DNA from: Thuidium tamariscinum
Taxonomy: Eukaryota; Streptophyta; Bryopsida; Hypnales; Thuidiaceae
Direction: 5' to 3'
Assembly: GCA_947034885.2 (NCBI GenBank)
Contig: OX344750.2
Coordinates: 40,782,821 to 40,846,820 of the forward strand
Length of the DNA: 64,000 bases
Part shown: positions 42,595-54,300 of the stretch, piece by piece
Layout: each line of letters begins with the position of its first letter
Position numbering within the stretch: position 1 is the first letter of the stretch
Program-made: the position numbers and the translations under genes
Notes under the pieces: model-generated
The model's input: the letters and a program-made list of their open reading frames with translations, nothing else
Database searches by the model: none
What the model was told of the DNA's origin: nothing

Positions 42595-44871
42595 ATGGCG
42601 GTGACGCAGTTAACGCTCTCTAACGGCGCCACTATGCCTGCCATTGGGTTGGGCACCATCAGCTTCAACGAATCGCACGAGAAGATCAAGTTCGCCATCG
42701 TCACTGCCATCCGAGTAAATGATCTCTCACAGCTTACTCAGTTTGTTTGGAGAATGTGGCCGTAGCCGTGTTGGGAAGGATGGTGGAGTATTTTAGATTC
42801 GAGATTTTGAACTGGGGTTGCATTCTTTACCGACTGGTTTGGAGGTTTTGGGTTTTGGGTCTGGTTTCAATGTTCTGTGTTCTTGAGGTTTAATCTCTGG
42901 AAAACGTTGCGAAGGGGTGAAGCGGAGGCTGTGCTAGGAAGCGGAATCTTGATCGAACGCCGTGAAAGCATGATTATGGTTGAATGCGGGGAATGTTTAT
43001 GCGAGGATCTGATTTGTAACTTGGCGATGGAGCTTGGATTTGCAGATGGGGTATCGGCACATTGATACGGCGAACGGATACCACAATGAATTGCTGGTGG
43101 GGGAAGCGATTCGTGAAGCTTTTCGTCTGAAACTGGTGAAGCGGGAGGAGCTTTTTGTGACGACGAAGCTGGGGCCCGACGACATGGCTCCTGCTGATAT
43201 TATTCCCACGCTCCAAGCTAGTCTCAGGTAATCAAGATTTATTTTTGAAGTACTAGCTTCGAACCCTAATTTAGGTGGAGATTCTCTTCACGGAGGTTCA
43301 AATTTTCATGATTTCATGTACGATGGTTTCTTATGCAATCATTCAAAGTGGTAGACCTGTTCAAAATTTTCCTCAATTCATGTACGATGGTTTCTTGTGC
43401 AATCATTCCAAAGTCGAAGGTTCAAATTTTTCGTCAATCCATGTATGCTGATTTCTTCTGCAATCAGTCAAAGTAGGAGGTTGTAGACCCCTTTTGAAGA
43501 GATAGTAGACAAGTGGCGCCCCCTGAGAAATAAAGGACAGGAGTGGTCCTCCCTGTAGGTGTATTGCTCAAAAGAAGTCCTCTTAGGCAACCCCATTTCC
43601 ATTCAAAGACGGGTGGGTTACAGACATTTAGCCAAGTCATTCATTCACTTAACTTGCTAATTGAAAGCGAACCAAGTGTATTCATTTGGAACTTTTGACT
43701 TGATGCCAGTGACAGGGGTCATTTAATCGGAGGCAGGATGAGGTTAGTGTTGTGTGTAGAATTGGTGACTTTGTTCAGGAATTGGTAGTTTTAAGTTAGT
43801 CTCTAACCCTAATTCTTGACTTCAGTAAATTGCAGCTGGACTACGTCGACCTGTACATGGTCCACTGGCCGATTCAGCTGAAGAAGGGCTCCAAGATGCC
43901 ACCGAAGGAGGCGGATTTCGTACCCCTGGATCTGCGGAGCTCCTGGGCCGCGCTGGAGCAGTGTGTGGAGCGAGGATTGACGAAATCCATCGGAGTCAGC
44001 AATTTCAGCGTTGCCATTCTGAAGGATCTTGTGTCGTTTGCTAAAATTCTACCAGTTGTGAATCAGGTAACCACTTTCGAACCAAATCCTAGCGTGTATT
44101 ATGTGGCCGTTTCTAGAATTCTTCTGTTCACAATGCCACATCTGAGTTTTGAGGTAACTCTGTTGTTGGCTGGTCTGACAAAGGCTGTAACTCAGATTCC
44201 TTTCTGTGCAATGTGAGTCCTTTGATCAACCAAAATGTCCTTGATAAGACGCTCAAGACTGAAACTTAGCATCATGTCTGATAACAGAAGTTGGGTCCAT
44301 TGAGTATCTCATTGTGATGCTTGTGACTCTTCGCGGAAGCAGGTGGAATTGCATCCTCGGTGGCAGCAGAAAAGACTGCGGGACTATTGTGCTAGTGTTG
44401 GCATCATTTTGGAAGCTTGGTCGCCACTTGGAGCTCCTGGTCAGAAATACGGGACCGATGATTTGCTTCTGAACACCTATATTCTAGGAATCGCAGCTAA
44501 ACATCAGAAAACAGCTGCTCAGGTAAGCGATCATTGATTTTTCCACGCATTCAAACGAAGTCGCAGTGCACATTTGGGACCCCAGGTGGTAAGATTCAAT
44601 TCAAGAGGTTTGAATGTACTGTACATTCGTTTTTCTGATGTAGGTTTGCTTGCGCTGGATCGTCGAGTGCGGGTGCAGCGCTGTGCCCAAGAGCTTCAAC
44701 AAGCTTCGGATGTCTCAAAACTTTGCCCTCTTCGACTGGAAGCTCGATGAGGAAGACCTGGAAATGATAGCGTCCATCCCACAGAACAAATACTTTCTGG
44801 CCAACTTTTTGTGTAACGACACCACCAGCCCTTTCAAAACGGTGGAGGAGCTTTGGGACGGAGATGTCTGA
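42595..44871 (+). CDS. NADPH-dependent aldo-keto reductase, five exons, 316 aa
   Basis: Cytosolic aldo-keto reductase, reducing aldehydes or ketones with NADPH; closest in wording to plant aldose reductase-like AKR4 enzymes. Exons are 42595-42714, 43046-43227, 43826-44066, 44343-44522 and 44644-44871; all introns are GT-AG, phases agree and the total is 951 nt. It begins MAVTQLTLSNGATMPAIGLG, the standard beta-hairpin and barrel start. The catalytic tetrad is complete: Asp47 and Tyr52 (YRHIDTANGYHNE), Lys81 (FVTTKLG) and His114 (LYMVHWP). Later motifs are KSIGVSNFSV, the VNQ/VELHP junction, EAWSPLGAPG, and the cofactor-phosphate region VPKSFNKLRMSQN. It ends TVEELWDGDV. The length is normal for the family (about 310-325). 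No targeting signal is visible. The start has a good context (GCGACATGGCG). Intron 2 contains a tandem repeat. The substrate cannot be told from sequence. Confidence 0.95.
43314..43490 (+). repeat. Threefold tandem repeat in intron 2 of the reductase
   Basis: Units of about 61-64 bp begin at 43314, 43378 and 43439, each starting (T/C)CATGTA(C/T)G and containing TTTCTT.TGCAATCA followed by CAAAGT. The third is the most diverged. They lie wholly in the intron and have no role visible in splicing. Confidence 0.8.
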
Positions 44872-45420
44872 CGAAGCCCAATGCAAAACAAAAAGAGCGT
44901 CCAGAATAATATAACGACGAAGACTCGTAGCTTTTCTTCTCTCTCAAACCAGCGCTCACCTCCGAGGTACATGGAATTCACAAGTGCCTGCTTTGCTGAG
45001 TCTAATGCTATTCAAGGATCTAATAACCTTGAATGCAGGATATAGCGGACGTGTTATCTTGATCTTGGTACGACTGTGTGAGGAGATGTATATGTAAAAC
45101 ATACCCGGGGCTCCACAAACCAAATGAATGTGAATTTGTGGATTTTGTACAGTTCTCTCTAGTGGGATATCTAACTAAGCCTTTTTCTATTTTCACAGCG
45201 GTTACATGTTTTCATGCGCACTAGATCCACAAATCTTGCAGAATGAGCAGCAACTATTGTATATTCACAGTGACTTTGCCTGTTGTTTTTGGTATCCATA
45301 CCTTAAGTTAGGCTGTTTGTTTTGTTTTGTTTGTTATGTGAGATCTCTTGCACCACGTGTACCTTGTTCACCTTCTTTGCATTCTTGGTACCATTAGAAA
45401 GCCCTCTATGAGGAAGGGTG
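44872..45420 (+). other. 3' flank of the reductase gene
   Basis: Composition stays gene-like to about 45300, consistent with a 3' untranslated region. No clear polyadenylation signal was chosen. No further gene was seen. Confidence 0.35.
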
Positions 45421-45429
45421 CTCAACTTT

Positions 45430-45588
45430 GTTTTGTGACTTTGGGGCATACAATGGGAAAGTTATTGATTTTTCAGTATTTTTCATGTTTTTTCAGTAAA
45501 ATTCTACTTAAAAGACTCCTTATAGGTAATTACCTTAAAAGACTATACTCCTAGGACTATACTTAAATCGCCCCTCTCTCTTGTAGTG
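45430..45588 (-). mobile_element. CACTA-type terminal fragment (inverted orientation)
   Basis: Read on the minus strand from 45588 it begins CACTACAAGAGAGAGGGG and continues TTTAAGTATAGTC and TCTTTTAAG subterminal repeats, matching the 19547 terminus. It sits about 720 bp downstream of the reductase stop. The other end and the transposase were not found. Confidence 0.6.
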
Positions 45589-45733
45589 ATTTATTTATAA
45601 AGCAAAATCTTTATCCCATACTAAAAAAAAGTTAAAAAACTACCATAAGAATTTACAAACATTAGATTATTTAAGTAATTACCATTCCAAATTTTTAGGA
45701 TATATTTGTATTCATCCATTGTACAAAGTTTAA

Positions 45734-46372
45734 CCCCTAAATGCCCAAGGCCTATTTTGAGCTTTTTAGAATTTGCTTTAAATTGAACAAAAATTCAACA
45801 TTTTGATGAGTTGAATCAATTTTTTTAGAATTGTAACTATACAAATTCAAAGTAGACATTTTAGAGATGACATAGGAAAAGAAAACACAACAATATCACT
45901 TATGGATTGAAAGATTATAATATTTGATCATGAGGGTGTAAAAACTATGAAAATCTTTGAGCTCTCTTTTTGCATGTCAAATCTAAAAAGTTGGTCACCA
46001 ACAAAATACGAGGTTGAAGGGCCTAACAATCATAACCACAATCAATTTATGGCTTTTCAAAATCTACCCTACAATTTAATTAAATGAATTTATAGTGTGA
46101 TTTTTTCTCTAAGATCTAATGTATTTGAGGCTTATTTCCAAGAGTCCTTAATACTATAGAATGTCAAGATTGCAATCATGGGTACCCTTTACTAAATCTT
46201 GAATAAAAAAATCATAATCATTCATTTTCAAAATCAGATTATTGATGCTAAAACTAGACTTCAAAAATAATCTTCCAAAAACATAAACTACTAAAAATAG
46301 AAATTTGGTAAGGTTTTATTTAACTTCAAAGTTTCTTCAACACCACTTTTGGGTGCCTTGGGCATTTAAGGG
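45734..46372. mobile_element. 639-bp TTAA-type element, copy 1
   Basis: Perfect TTAA lies on both sides (45730-45733 and 46373-46376). Terminal inverted repeats of about 18 bp are CCCCTAAATGCCCAAGGC and GCCTTGGGCATTTAAGGG. It is colinear with the 3825-4471 copy. It is non-coding. The TTAA target and CCC start suggest a piggyBac-like origin. Confidence 0.8.
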
Positions 46373-46376
46373 TTAA

Positions 46377-48430
46377 ATGTATGATTGTCAACAAATAAAC
46401 AATAAAGACTATTTGGCCATTTCTAACATTTGCAATTTATGGGTGTATTTGTACTAATGTGAGCACTTTTACAATTTTATTTGGTTTGCAAATTATAACT
46501 TTTCCTATGGAATTGAAATATCTTTTAGGTCCAAGTATGGTTTTCATGTTGTTATTTACTTCTGACTTGCTTTAGTCCAACAAGGAAGAATGTTAAATTA
46601 TTAATAGATTACATCCTACCATTTTAGATTATGTGAACTACTACATAAACAATTTTCTACTCAATCCAAGATAAGTTTGTAAAATTATAATTTTCAATTA
46701 TTATTCAATTATATGAAGAAATCAAGTGATAAATTTTCTTAAGAAATCATCTTAACCCCCAAGGACCAAAGCCCATTTTTTTGGTCAAAAAACACTCAAA
46801 TCTATCATTTCTATTGCATTCACTTATAGAGAAAAAAAAACATTTTTAAGTTAAACCATATAGATTGAAAGATATTAGCATTCAAAGTTGGAAAAAAGAG
46901 TATTTTTGAACATTGTCTTGCAATTCCAAATGACTTTGACTACCACTTGTTGAAAAATTTTGCACTACAAACTTTGAATTAAAAATTTCATGTGTTGAAA
47001 AATAGAGTTAAAAGTATAGGGATTTTTTTTTAAATTCTTGATTTTTATCCTTTAAAAAATTATGAAGTGGAAGTAGATTCAAGATTGAAAGAAAAACTAA
47101 TCGTTTATAGCTCTAGGATGGGATTGAAACACAATAATTTCAATAGTGATATTGTTCTAAAAAGCAACCTTAACCTTATCAAGTAGTTTTTTTTGGTTTT
47201 GAAAATTTGAAAATTTCATTTAGAAATGAATTTTATAAATTATTTTCTTGAAAAATGCTCAAATTGCCTAAAAACAAATTTATTTGTTATTTTTACATCA
47301 CTAATCCAAATGGAGTCAACCAAATTAAAGCTTTACATGTAGAAAAAAATATAATCTATAAGAAAAAATTTAATTGAAATCTTGGTTGAAATTTAGGTTC
47401 TTTATAATATAACTTTTTCTTGTGAGCATTGATTGGAATAATAATTATATTTTCACAAAGCTAATCGATTTTTCTATCTTATGAGAAAGTTTCAAGAACT
47501 TTCACTAAAAGTTGAGGCCATTGGAATGTGCTCAAACTCCAAATTATCCCTTGAAGAGACAATGGGCCTTTAGAAGTTGAAATCCTAATGTAATATTGAA
47601 TAAATTTAAGGATTGATCATTTTTGTAAAATTTATGTTGATTTAGAATTTAATGGGTAAGAAAATTTGATCACTTAAAAAGAAATTTTATTTAGAAAAGA
47701 ATGTAGATTAGAATTTGTATGACTTTAGCAATTTCAATTAGTATAGAATTGACAAATCTTTTAACCATTATAATTCTTAGGAATTTTTAAGGTGTTTTTT
47801 TATCCCAATTTTGTAAGCTATGAAGAGTTGAAGTTGAAAGGACGATGAGTCATTTTTAGGCTAAATGAAGCATGGGATCTTGTAGAAAGCCAAATTTTTA
47901 TTATCTCTACAAAATTTGGTTTCAATCCAACTTATAGATTTCAAGATTATAATATAAAAGTGAAGGATATTGTAAAGAAATCTATGTTTTGAACATTTAC
48001 TATTGTACTATGACTAGCTCTTTTGGACAAATAACATTTTAGAAGTTGGCGTCCTATGCTCTTTCTCAATGTAACTAAGGTCCACATGCATGGAAACAAG
48101 GCTTGGATATTTAGAACCAAAAATGATTGAGAAAATGGTCTTACAATAGTGACTACTTCATTATTAAATTTTTAAAAAAATAATGAGATAAATGAAAGAT
48201 TTGTCACAAATTTGGAGCCAAAATTCAAGATCAAGCATGGTAGAGTGAAAATACACAAGAAAATACACACAATAGGAAAGAAATTTGACAAAGCTAAATG
48301 CAAGTTGTGTATTCTAGTAGTTGTCACTAGATACAAACCAAGAAGAGGTAAGAAAACACACGACTATACCTCATTAGCCAAAGTTTTGTATCTAATGGCT
48401 CTTTGATTCTTTACCCCTAAACCACCCATG
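46377..48430. repeat. AT-rich repeat-derived stretch; second half also at 61430-62150 inverted
   Basis: TTAA followed by CCCCCAAGGACCAAAGCCC at about 46753 looks like the left end of another TTAA-type element, without a recognised right end. From about 47700 to 48430 the sequence is repeated in reverse complement at 61430-62150. Examples are TTGGTTTCAATCCAACTTAT against ATAAATTGAATTGAAACCAA, and CTAGTAGTTGTCACTAGATAC against GTATCTAGCAACAACTAC. The frame 48212-48406 falls in this repeat and is not called as a gene. Confidence 0.55.
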
Positions 48431-48438
48431 CTCAGGTG

Positions 48439-48439
<1 letters not shown>

Positions 48440-48479
<40 letters not shown>
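48440..48479. repeat. (TA)n microsatellite
   Basis: About 20 uninterrupted AT dinucleotides. Confidence 0.95.
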
Positions 48480-48481
<2 letters not shown>

Positions 48482-48866
48482 CTAAGTAAATTTTCTAAAT
48501 TTCTCTACTAAAAAAATAATATTTTCAAAAATCAAATATGGTATTTCATATTAATTTCATAAGCAATATAGACTACAATTATACAAATGTATTTATGATT
48601 TTGTTTCTTAAGTAATAAAATTTAATTTCTAAAAGTGTGTTTGGTAGGTTAAGAATGTCATAGAGATTATGTCAAATTTTATTGTTATGAGTATACTAGC
48701 TTCAATAATTTGAATGGATTGTATAGTACTATTGTTAGTGGAAGTAATGATTTGTTTGTTATTTGATTTGAAAAATGATAGATTTTCCCTCTTCTTATCT
48801 ATATTACTACAACGACAAAAGTTTTAGAAATAATTTTGGCAGTGAAAATTAAAGTTGCCTCATTCA

Positions 48867-49100
48867 CAGTTGCTAGTATGTGAGTGTAGAAAGTGTAAGC
48901 CTATGAGCCTAAAATTCTATACACCTATAATATAGGTGTCTATATTATAAACACCTCAATGGCTATAATGTATCTATGTTCTAAACATGTGTATTATAGT
49001 TGTTTATGTTATAAACACCTTCAATGAGTGTAAGATACCTACTTATACTTAGGCTCAAGGCTCATAGGCTAACATTTCTTTACATACTAGCATCGTTGTT
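48867..49100. mobile_element. 234-bp Mutator-like MITE, copy 5
   Basis: The ends are CAGTTGCTAGTATGTGAG and CATACTAGCATCGTTG. The right flank GTTGCATTCA (49101-49110) matches the left flank GTTGCCTCATTCA (48854-48866) if the left copy gained three bases. The interior carries ACACCTATAATATAGGTGTC, a strong palindrome typical of the family. It is non-coding. Confidence 0.75.
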
Positions 49101-49110
49101 GTTGCATTCA

Positions 49111-50451
49111 AGTGCCAATTGAAAATTAATTATATAGGTGCATAGCATCCAAATTGCAAAATTTGATACAATCTAAAATTATATTTATTATATTGCATTT
49201 ATTTTCTTGATAAAACTTGACACAATTAAATTGTTACTCTTTTAGTTGAAGAATTTTATTCTATTGGGGTTATTTGAATTTCAAAGGATATTTTCTATAA
49301 TATGTGCTAAGAAGATGATGCTTCCTAATGTTGTTTGCTAAAAATGTACAAGTAGCAAACACAATGGATAGTGAAGAAAATAATAGGAATATAGGATTGA
49401 AATTTAGTTAAATTCTTTTGTAAAATGAGATTCAAAAGGTTAAAAGAAGGTTTCAAGAATTCATGTCCCTTCACCTTTCTTTCCATGGCAAGTATCATAA
49501 AGATTAAAATTTTATCTTAAACCTTTTTAGCATTAATTGAAGTCTCTACAGTCTATAAAAAGAATAATAAACATATTAAATATCTAGATTATTAATTAAT
49601 TCTCTATCTTCAATTCAAGTTCTTTTGTACTACATTGCACATTTGCGCACAATCTATGTAACGTCATGCTATGTGCCATCATGTAAACCATTACATCTTC
49701 TTTACTATGAAGAGGTTTGCGATTATTTTCAAAAAATTTACTCACTAACTTTTTAATAAGGTATCAATGAAATTACAACATAACAATAAAGTTGACAAAA
49801 AAGCCAAATTTTACACAATGATTAGAGGTTATATAGAAACCATCTTAAAGTTGAAAAAAATCAATGTATTCACATCAATGTAATTACATTCAAAGATTGC
49901 AACTCTTATACTTAGTGGTGCAAGTGATGGATTAATATGAATTATTGTTGAATTCAAAGTTTCAAGAGCCAATATTTAGCTTCTTTCTTATCAAGATGAG
50001 GGAAGGAATTCATTGGCGTAGAAACCATCAAATTCCTCGTCTCCAAGAAGGTGATAATGACCCTATTGAGGTAAAGCTTGACAACTTCTATTGAAAATAT
50101 TTCTATTCAATGATTGATGCATATGTTTAAGGTCACCTCAAAAATGAACATGAGTCAATATAGTCTAATGCAACTATTAGAAATAATGCCAATGTAGCAA
50201 GCATTGACTTTCAAAGGCAAAATTGATTGTTTTATTCTATTGTAGATATAGTAGAGATATAAATTATAGAACTAAAAAGAAATTATAATATTCTATTTGT
50301 GACCTATGTTATATGAGATGACAAATTCTGTTTTGTTTGTTGAGTGGCCTAATCATAATCACTTCAAAATATGATTGTTTCTTTTTAGCAAGATTATGTG
50401 CAAACTATCGTCTTAAAGAAGTGGTCGACATTTTGCTTATAATATACATAT
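49111..50451. other. AT-rich intergenic stretch, nothing recognised
   Basis: No exon-like frames with family motifs and no paired repeat ends were seen. Confidence 0.35.
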
Positions 50452-51184
50452 GGGTCATTGCAAGAAACACTTGTACTATTTTGTGTCACACTTTGCATGC
50501 TGATTAGTTTTTTAGTCATAACTTTTGTGTTTTAGCTCCAAATGACTCAAGATTTATAGGGAAGGTACTCATAACTATTATACACCTTCATTAATTTTTT
50601 CATAATTTTCAAAAATAGTTTACTATCCAAAAATAGACCCCAATTGGATGTCACACTTGGTAGTTTAGGGATTTTTAGTACCTGAGCTATACGTTTTTTT
50701 AATGATTTTGAGATGAAATTTGGATGAGATGGTCTTCTAGTAGATTTCTAGCTCTCCAGGGAAGGATTTTTAAGAAAAGTTAATTTTGTGAGGTGTGGAG
50801 GTCTACAAAGTAAGCTCCCTTCTGCTTGTATTTTGAAACATATAAAATATTATTTTGGTGATTTTTTTTGTGAATGACCATCTCCATAAAGTTGTTGCAA
50901 ATGGTCACTTTTATTTTTTGAAAATACTTATTTTTACTATTTTTTCCTAATTTTTGAATCAAAATACCTATTTTCTTGAGATTTGGCACTTTTCAAGTTC
51001 TCCTACTTAGAGAATTTTTCTATCAATTTCGTTCAGTGAAAACCTTCATTTTAGAGGTATATACATTATTAATATTTTTTAAATTTTCTTAAAATTAGTT
51101 TTCTAATTTTATAGTACTACTGAAAAAATCATGAGTATTGTTGCAAAACGCAACAAATAGGACAGGTGTTTCTTGCAATGACCC
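50452..51184. mobile_element. 733-bp element with GGGTCATTGCAAGAAACAC ends, copy D
   Basis: The ends GGGTCATTGCAAGAAACACT and GTGTTTCTTGCAATGACCC are perfect inverses over 18 bp and continue with mismatches for about 20 more. The interior is colinear with the 25137-25861 copy. The possible flanking pair ATAATATAC and ATAGTCTAC matches at 7 of 9. It lies about 200 bp upstream of the modelled start of the aspartic protease gene. Confidence 0.8.
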
Positions 51185-51391
51185 ATAGTCTACTGTTGAT
51201 TTCAAGTGAATCATTTATAGTTTTTAGTAACCAAAAGAACTTGATTCTTGCACTTATTGAAATGTTTGTAGAGTGTTTCATCATCTTCAAGGATTCAAGG
51301 TCACAAAAGAGCTTCAAAAGTTATTCTTCTTTGTCTTATTTTGTATTTTTTGACTTGGACTATACCAAGAATATTACGACCACCTTTGTTT

Positions 51392-54300
51392 ATGTCTATA
51401 GAAAAGTCAATAGATCAAGCAACAACTCAAGGGATTGTATTTGAATTATTCCAATACAATAGACATCCACAAGCTCAAAATATGACATTTGCTATTACTA
51501 ATACAATGCATCAAAGGAGAAGTCTTGTATTAGACAAGGATAATTTTAAATCACCGAGTAGGCAATTATTGGAGTCTGTTGCATATGAAATATGTGATGA
51601 TGATGGACATGAGAAGAAATTGTATGATGAACAAGGTGATGAGTTCAATCCTTGCTATCAATCATTGAAAAAGAGAATGGAAGAGCAAGATGTTCTTATG
51701 AAGGACTCATCAATCGAGAAAACTTCATTACTTCAAGAATCTCTAGGGCATTGGCCACTTCAAGGTGGAAGACGCGAAACAGATTTGGACATGTAGGTTT
51801 TCTGCTAATGCAATTCCATTTCTTGTGGCATGTAAATGAAAAGCTCAAAAATTGACTAAAAATTGACAAATGGCTTCTTACATAAATGTGATAAATGTAA
51901 ATGGTTGTTCATATAGACAAGCTTTCTACGTCAAGGCTCCAATTGGCTTTGACACAGAATCAACAGAGTATTTCTTGCACATTGACACTGGCAGTGGCAT
52001 CACATGGGTCATGTGTAAAGGTAGGGGACCAATTACTACTGTGGTAAGTGTGCTTATCATTGAAGCTCATTTGATAATACATCTATTGCCTTTCCTTGCA
52101 TTTTTATTATCTTTAGCATTTGTATGCCAATGACATAAGTTTTAGCCAATTTTCTACCAAATAGTTTTGATATAATGTTTTTGACGGGAATTCCTATTTA
52201 TATCATTGTATCTAATTGCAAGTCAAATTCTATAGCAATAAAGTATCTATAAATATACTTCTACAAGGACATATAAAAGATTATTAAGCAATTTTCACAA
52301 ATTTATATTTAATGTTTAGTAAAATTGATTAAACATTGATTAATACTACACACAGGGACCAAATGGACTCTTTAGACCAAAAAAAAAGAGTTTTTTGGAT
52401 TGTAGAAATGAAGAACTTTGCTTGGCATTTCAAGAAAGTGATGAATTTCCTTGTAATAAGGAGAAAAATTTCAAATGTGAATTTAACCATGAATTTGGTG
52501 ATGGTTTGAAAGTGAGAGGTCATGTAGTTGTAGGAGACGTAAGCTTTGAACTAAATGATGGTTCTCAATCACATGTTCAAATTGCTTTTGGGTATGTTGA
52601 TACTTGTTATTCAAACTTAAAATCTCTATACAATTATAGATCATAAGTGTAGAGGGAAAAAAAATTCAAATATGCAAAACTTGCAAATAATTTTTTTCCA
52701 GAGAACTTGTATTATGAACTCAATCATCAATAGCAAAGATTTCAAAAATATCAAAAAGAATGAATCTTTTTAAAGCTACAACGAGTTGGTTGTTGAATGA
52801 ACATTTGCCAAATGACGGTAGCATTAGAAGTCATATGAGCATTTTAGAACAAATGTTATAAAATACAAAAATCAATTTTAAACATCAATAAAATGATTTT
52901 ATAAATCATTCTAAAAATATAAACTTTTTTTTTATGATTTTATGCACAAAAGTAGGATGATTAAAAATTTCAAGAAACAAAGTATTTTTATGCTTTATTT
53001 TTGAAATTTTATTGTACATTTCAAAAAAAATTCAAACATAGATTTTTTTAAAAAAATTTAGAGATGAATTTTTTTATTAAAAAAAAGTGTAAATACAAGA
53101 CTATTTTTGATGTCAAACATGAGAATAGATATTAATATCATCCATCTAAAAAATAGTAAAGTTTCATGTTTGGAGATATATATTATAACATAGATAAATG
53201 CAAAGTAAAAGAGTACACTTCCAAATTTCTACCTTGAAATTTATATTTTTGGATACTTAGAAGAATCTCAAATTATAAAAATAGAAAATGTGATAAACCA
53301 GGAAAAGAAATTTATAATAAATTATTTTATGAAGATTTCTCAAAATTATAAATGATCATATCTAGTAATCAAACTTGACATCTCGTGTTTAAAGACTAGG
53401 TACTAGTTATACTTGAAAAAAGTGATTTAGTAGATATTGAAAAATAGAAAGGTTCAGTTTTTCGTTTACCAAAAAAATGTTTTTTTTTTGACAAATAACA
53501 CCTAAAATTTTTGGTATCTATTTAAAAAAATATAATTTATTGATCCTAACAACCAAATAAGTATTTTCAAAAATGTAACATCCACTTTCAATATGAATTT
53601 GAAGCCTAATTGGATTAATACTTCAAGTGTTATAACATAAGATATGTTTATGTAAAATTTTATAATTGATCTATAAGCCATTTGCCCTTGGATATTGGGA
53701 TAATTCCTCTATAGAAGCCTAGGAGTGAATTTAGTTTAATTTGTCAAGAACCATTGGTTGGTTTGGAAGCTTGCAACACTAGTGTCATTGGTTTAATAGA
53801 AAATTGCATTGGCTAAGCTTGGAAGTTGCAACACAAGAATTATTGGGATTGAGGGCTCCTACTTTTTGGAAGGAGTAAAACTACCCCCCCTCCCCCCCCA
53901 ACAAAAATTAACAATGCTATGTTGTGACTCTATAATGCAACAAATAGTACAAGTATTTCTTATACAAACTCCAATGTTGTAATTTTGTTGTTGTGATATG
54001 AAATAAAGTAATGACAATTTGATTATTGGAGTTGATAGGTGTGCAGACAAGGTGAGAGATCAACATGCACAATCTACAAATCAACTTACCGATGGATTGA
54101 TAGGTCTTGGTCCGCATCAAGCAAGTTGGGTTCACCAATTGAAGATGTTGGGGCTCATCTCTAATGAAGTTGTTGCTATATGTTTTGAACCAAATAGGGA
54201 AGGCCAAGGTGATAGGCAAGGCCCTTCATTATCAACATCAGTTGGCTTTCTTTCATTTGGAAACTCCTATGAATCACAAGTTGAGAATATAATTTGGACA

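Noticed and set aside
45734-46372. PIF/Harbinger (Tourist) MITE instead of a TTAA element
   Set aside because: A 3-bp TTA or TAA duplication cannot be excluded from one copy. However, several copies show symmetric TTAA outside CCC/GGG ends, which fits a 4-bp TTAA target better.
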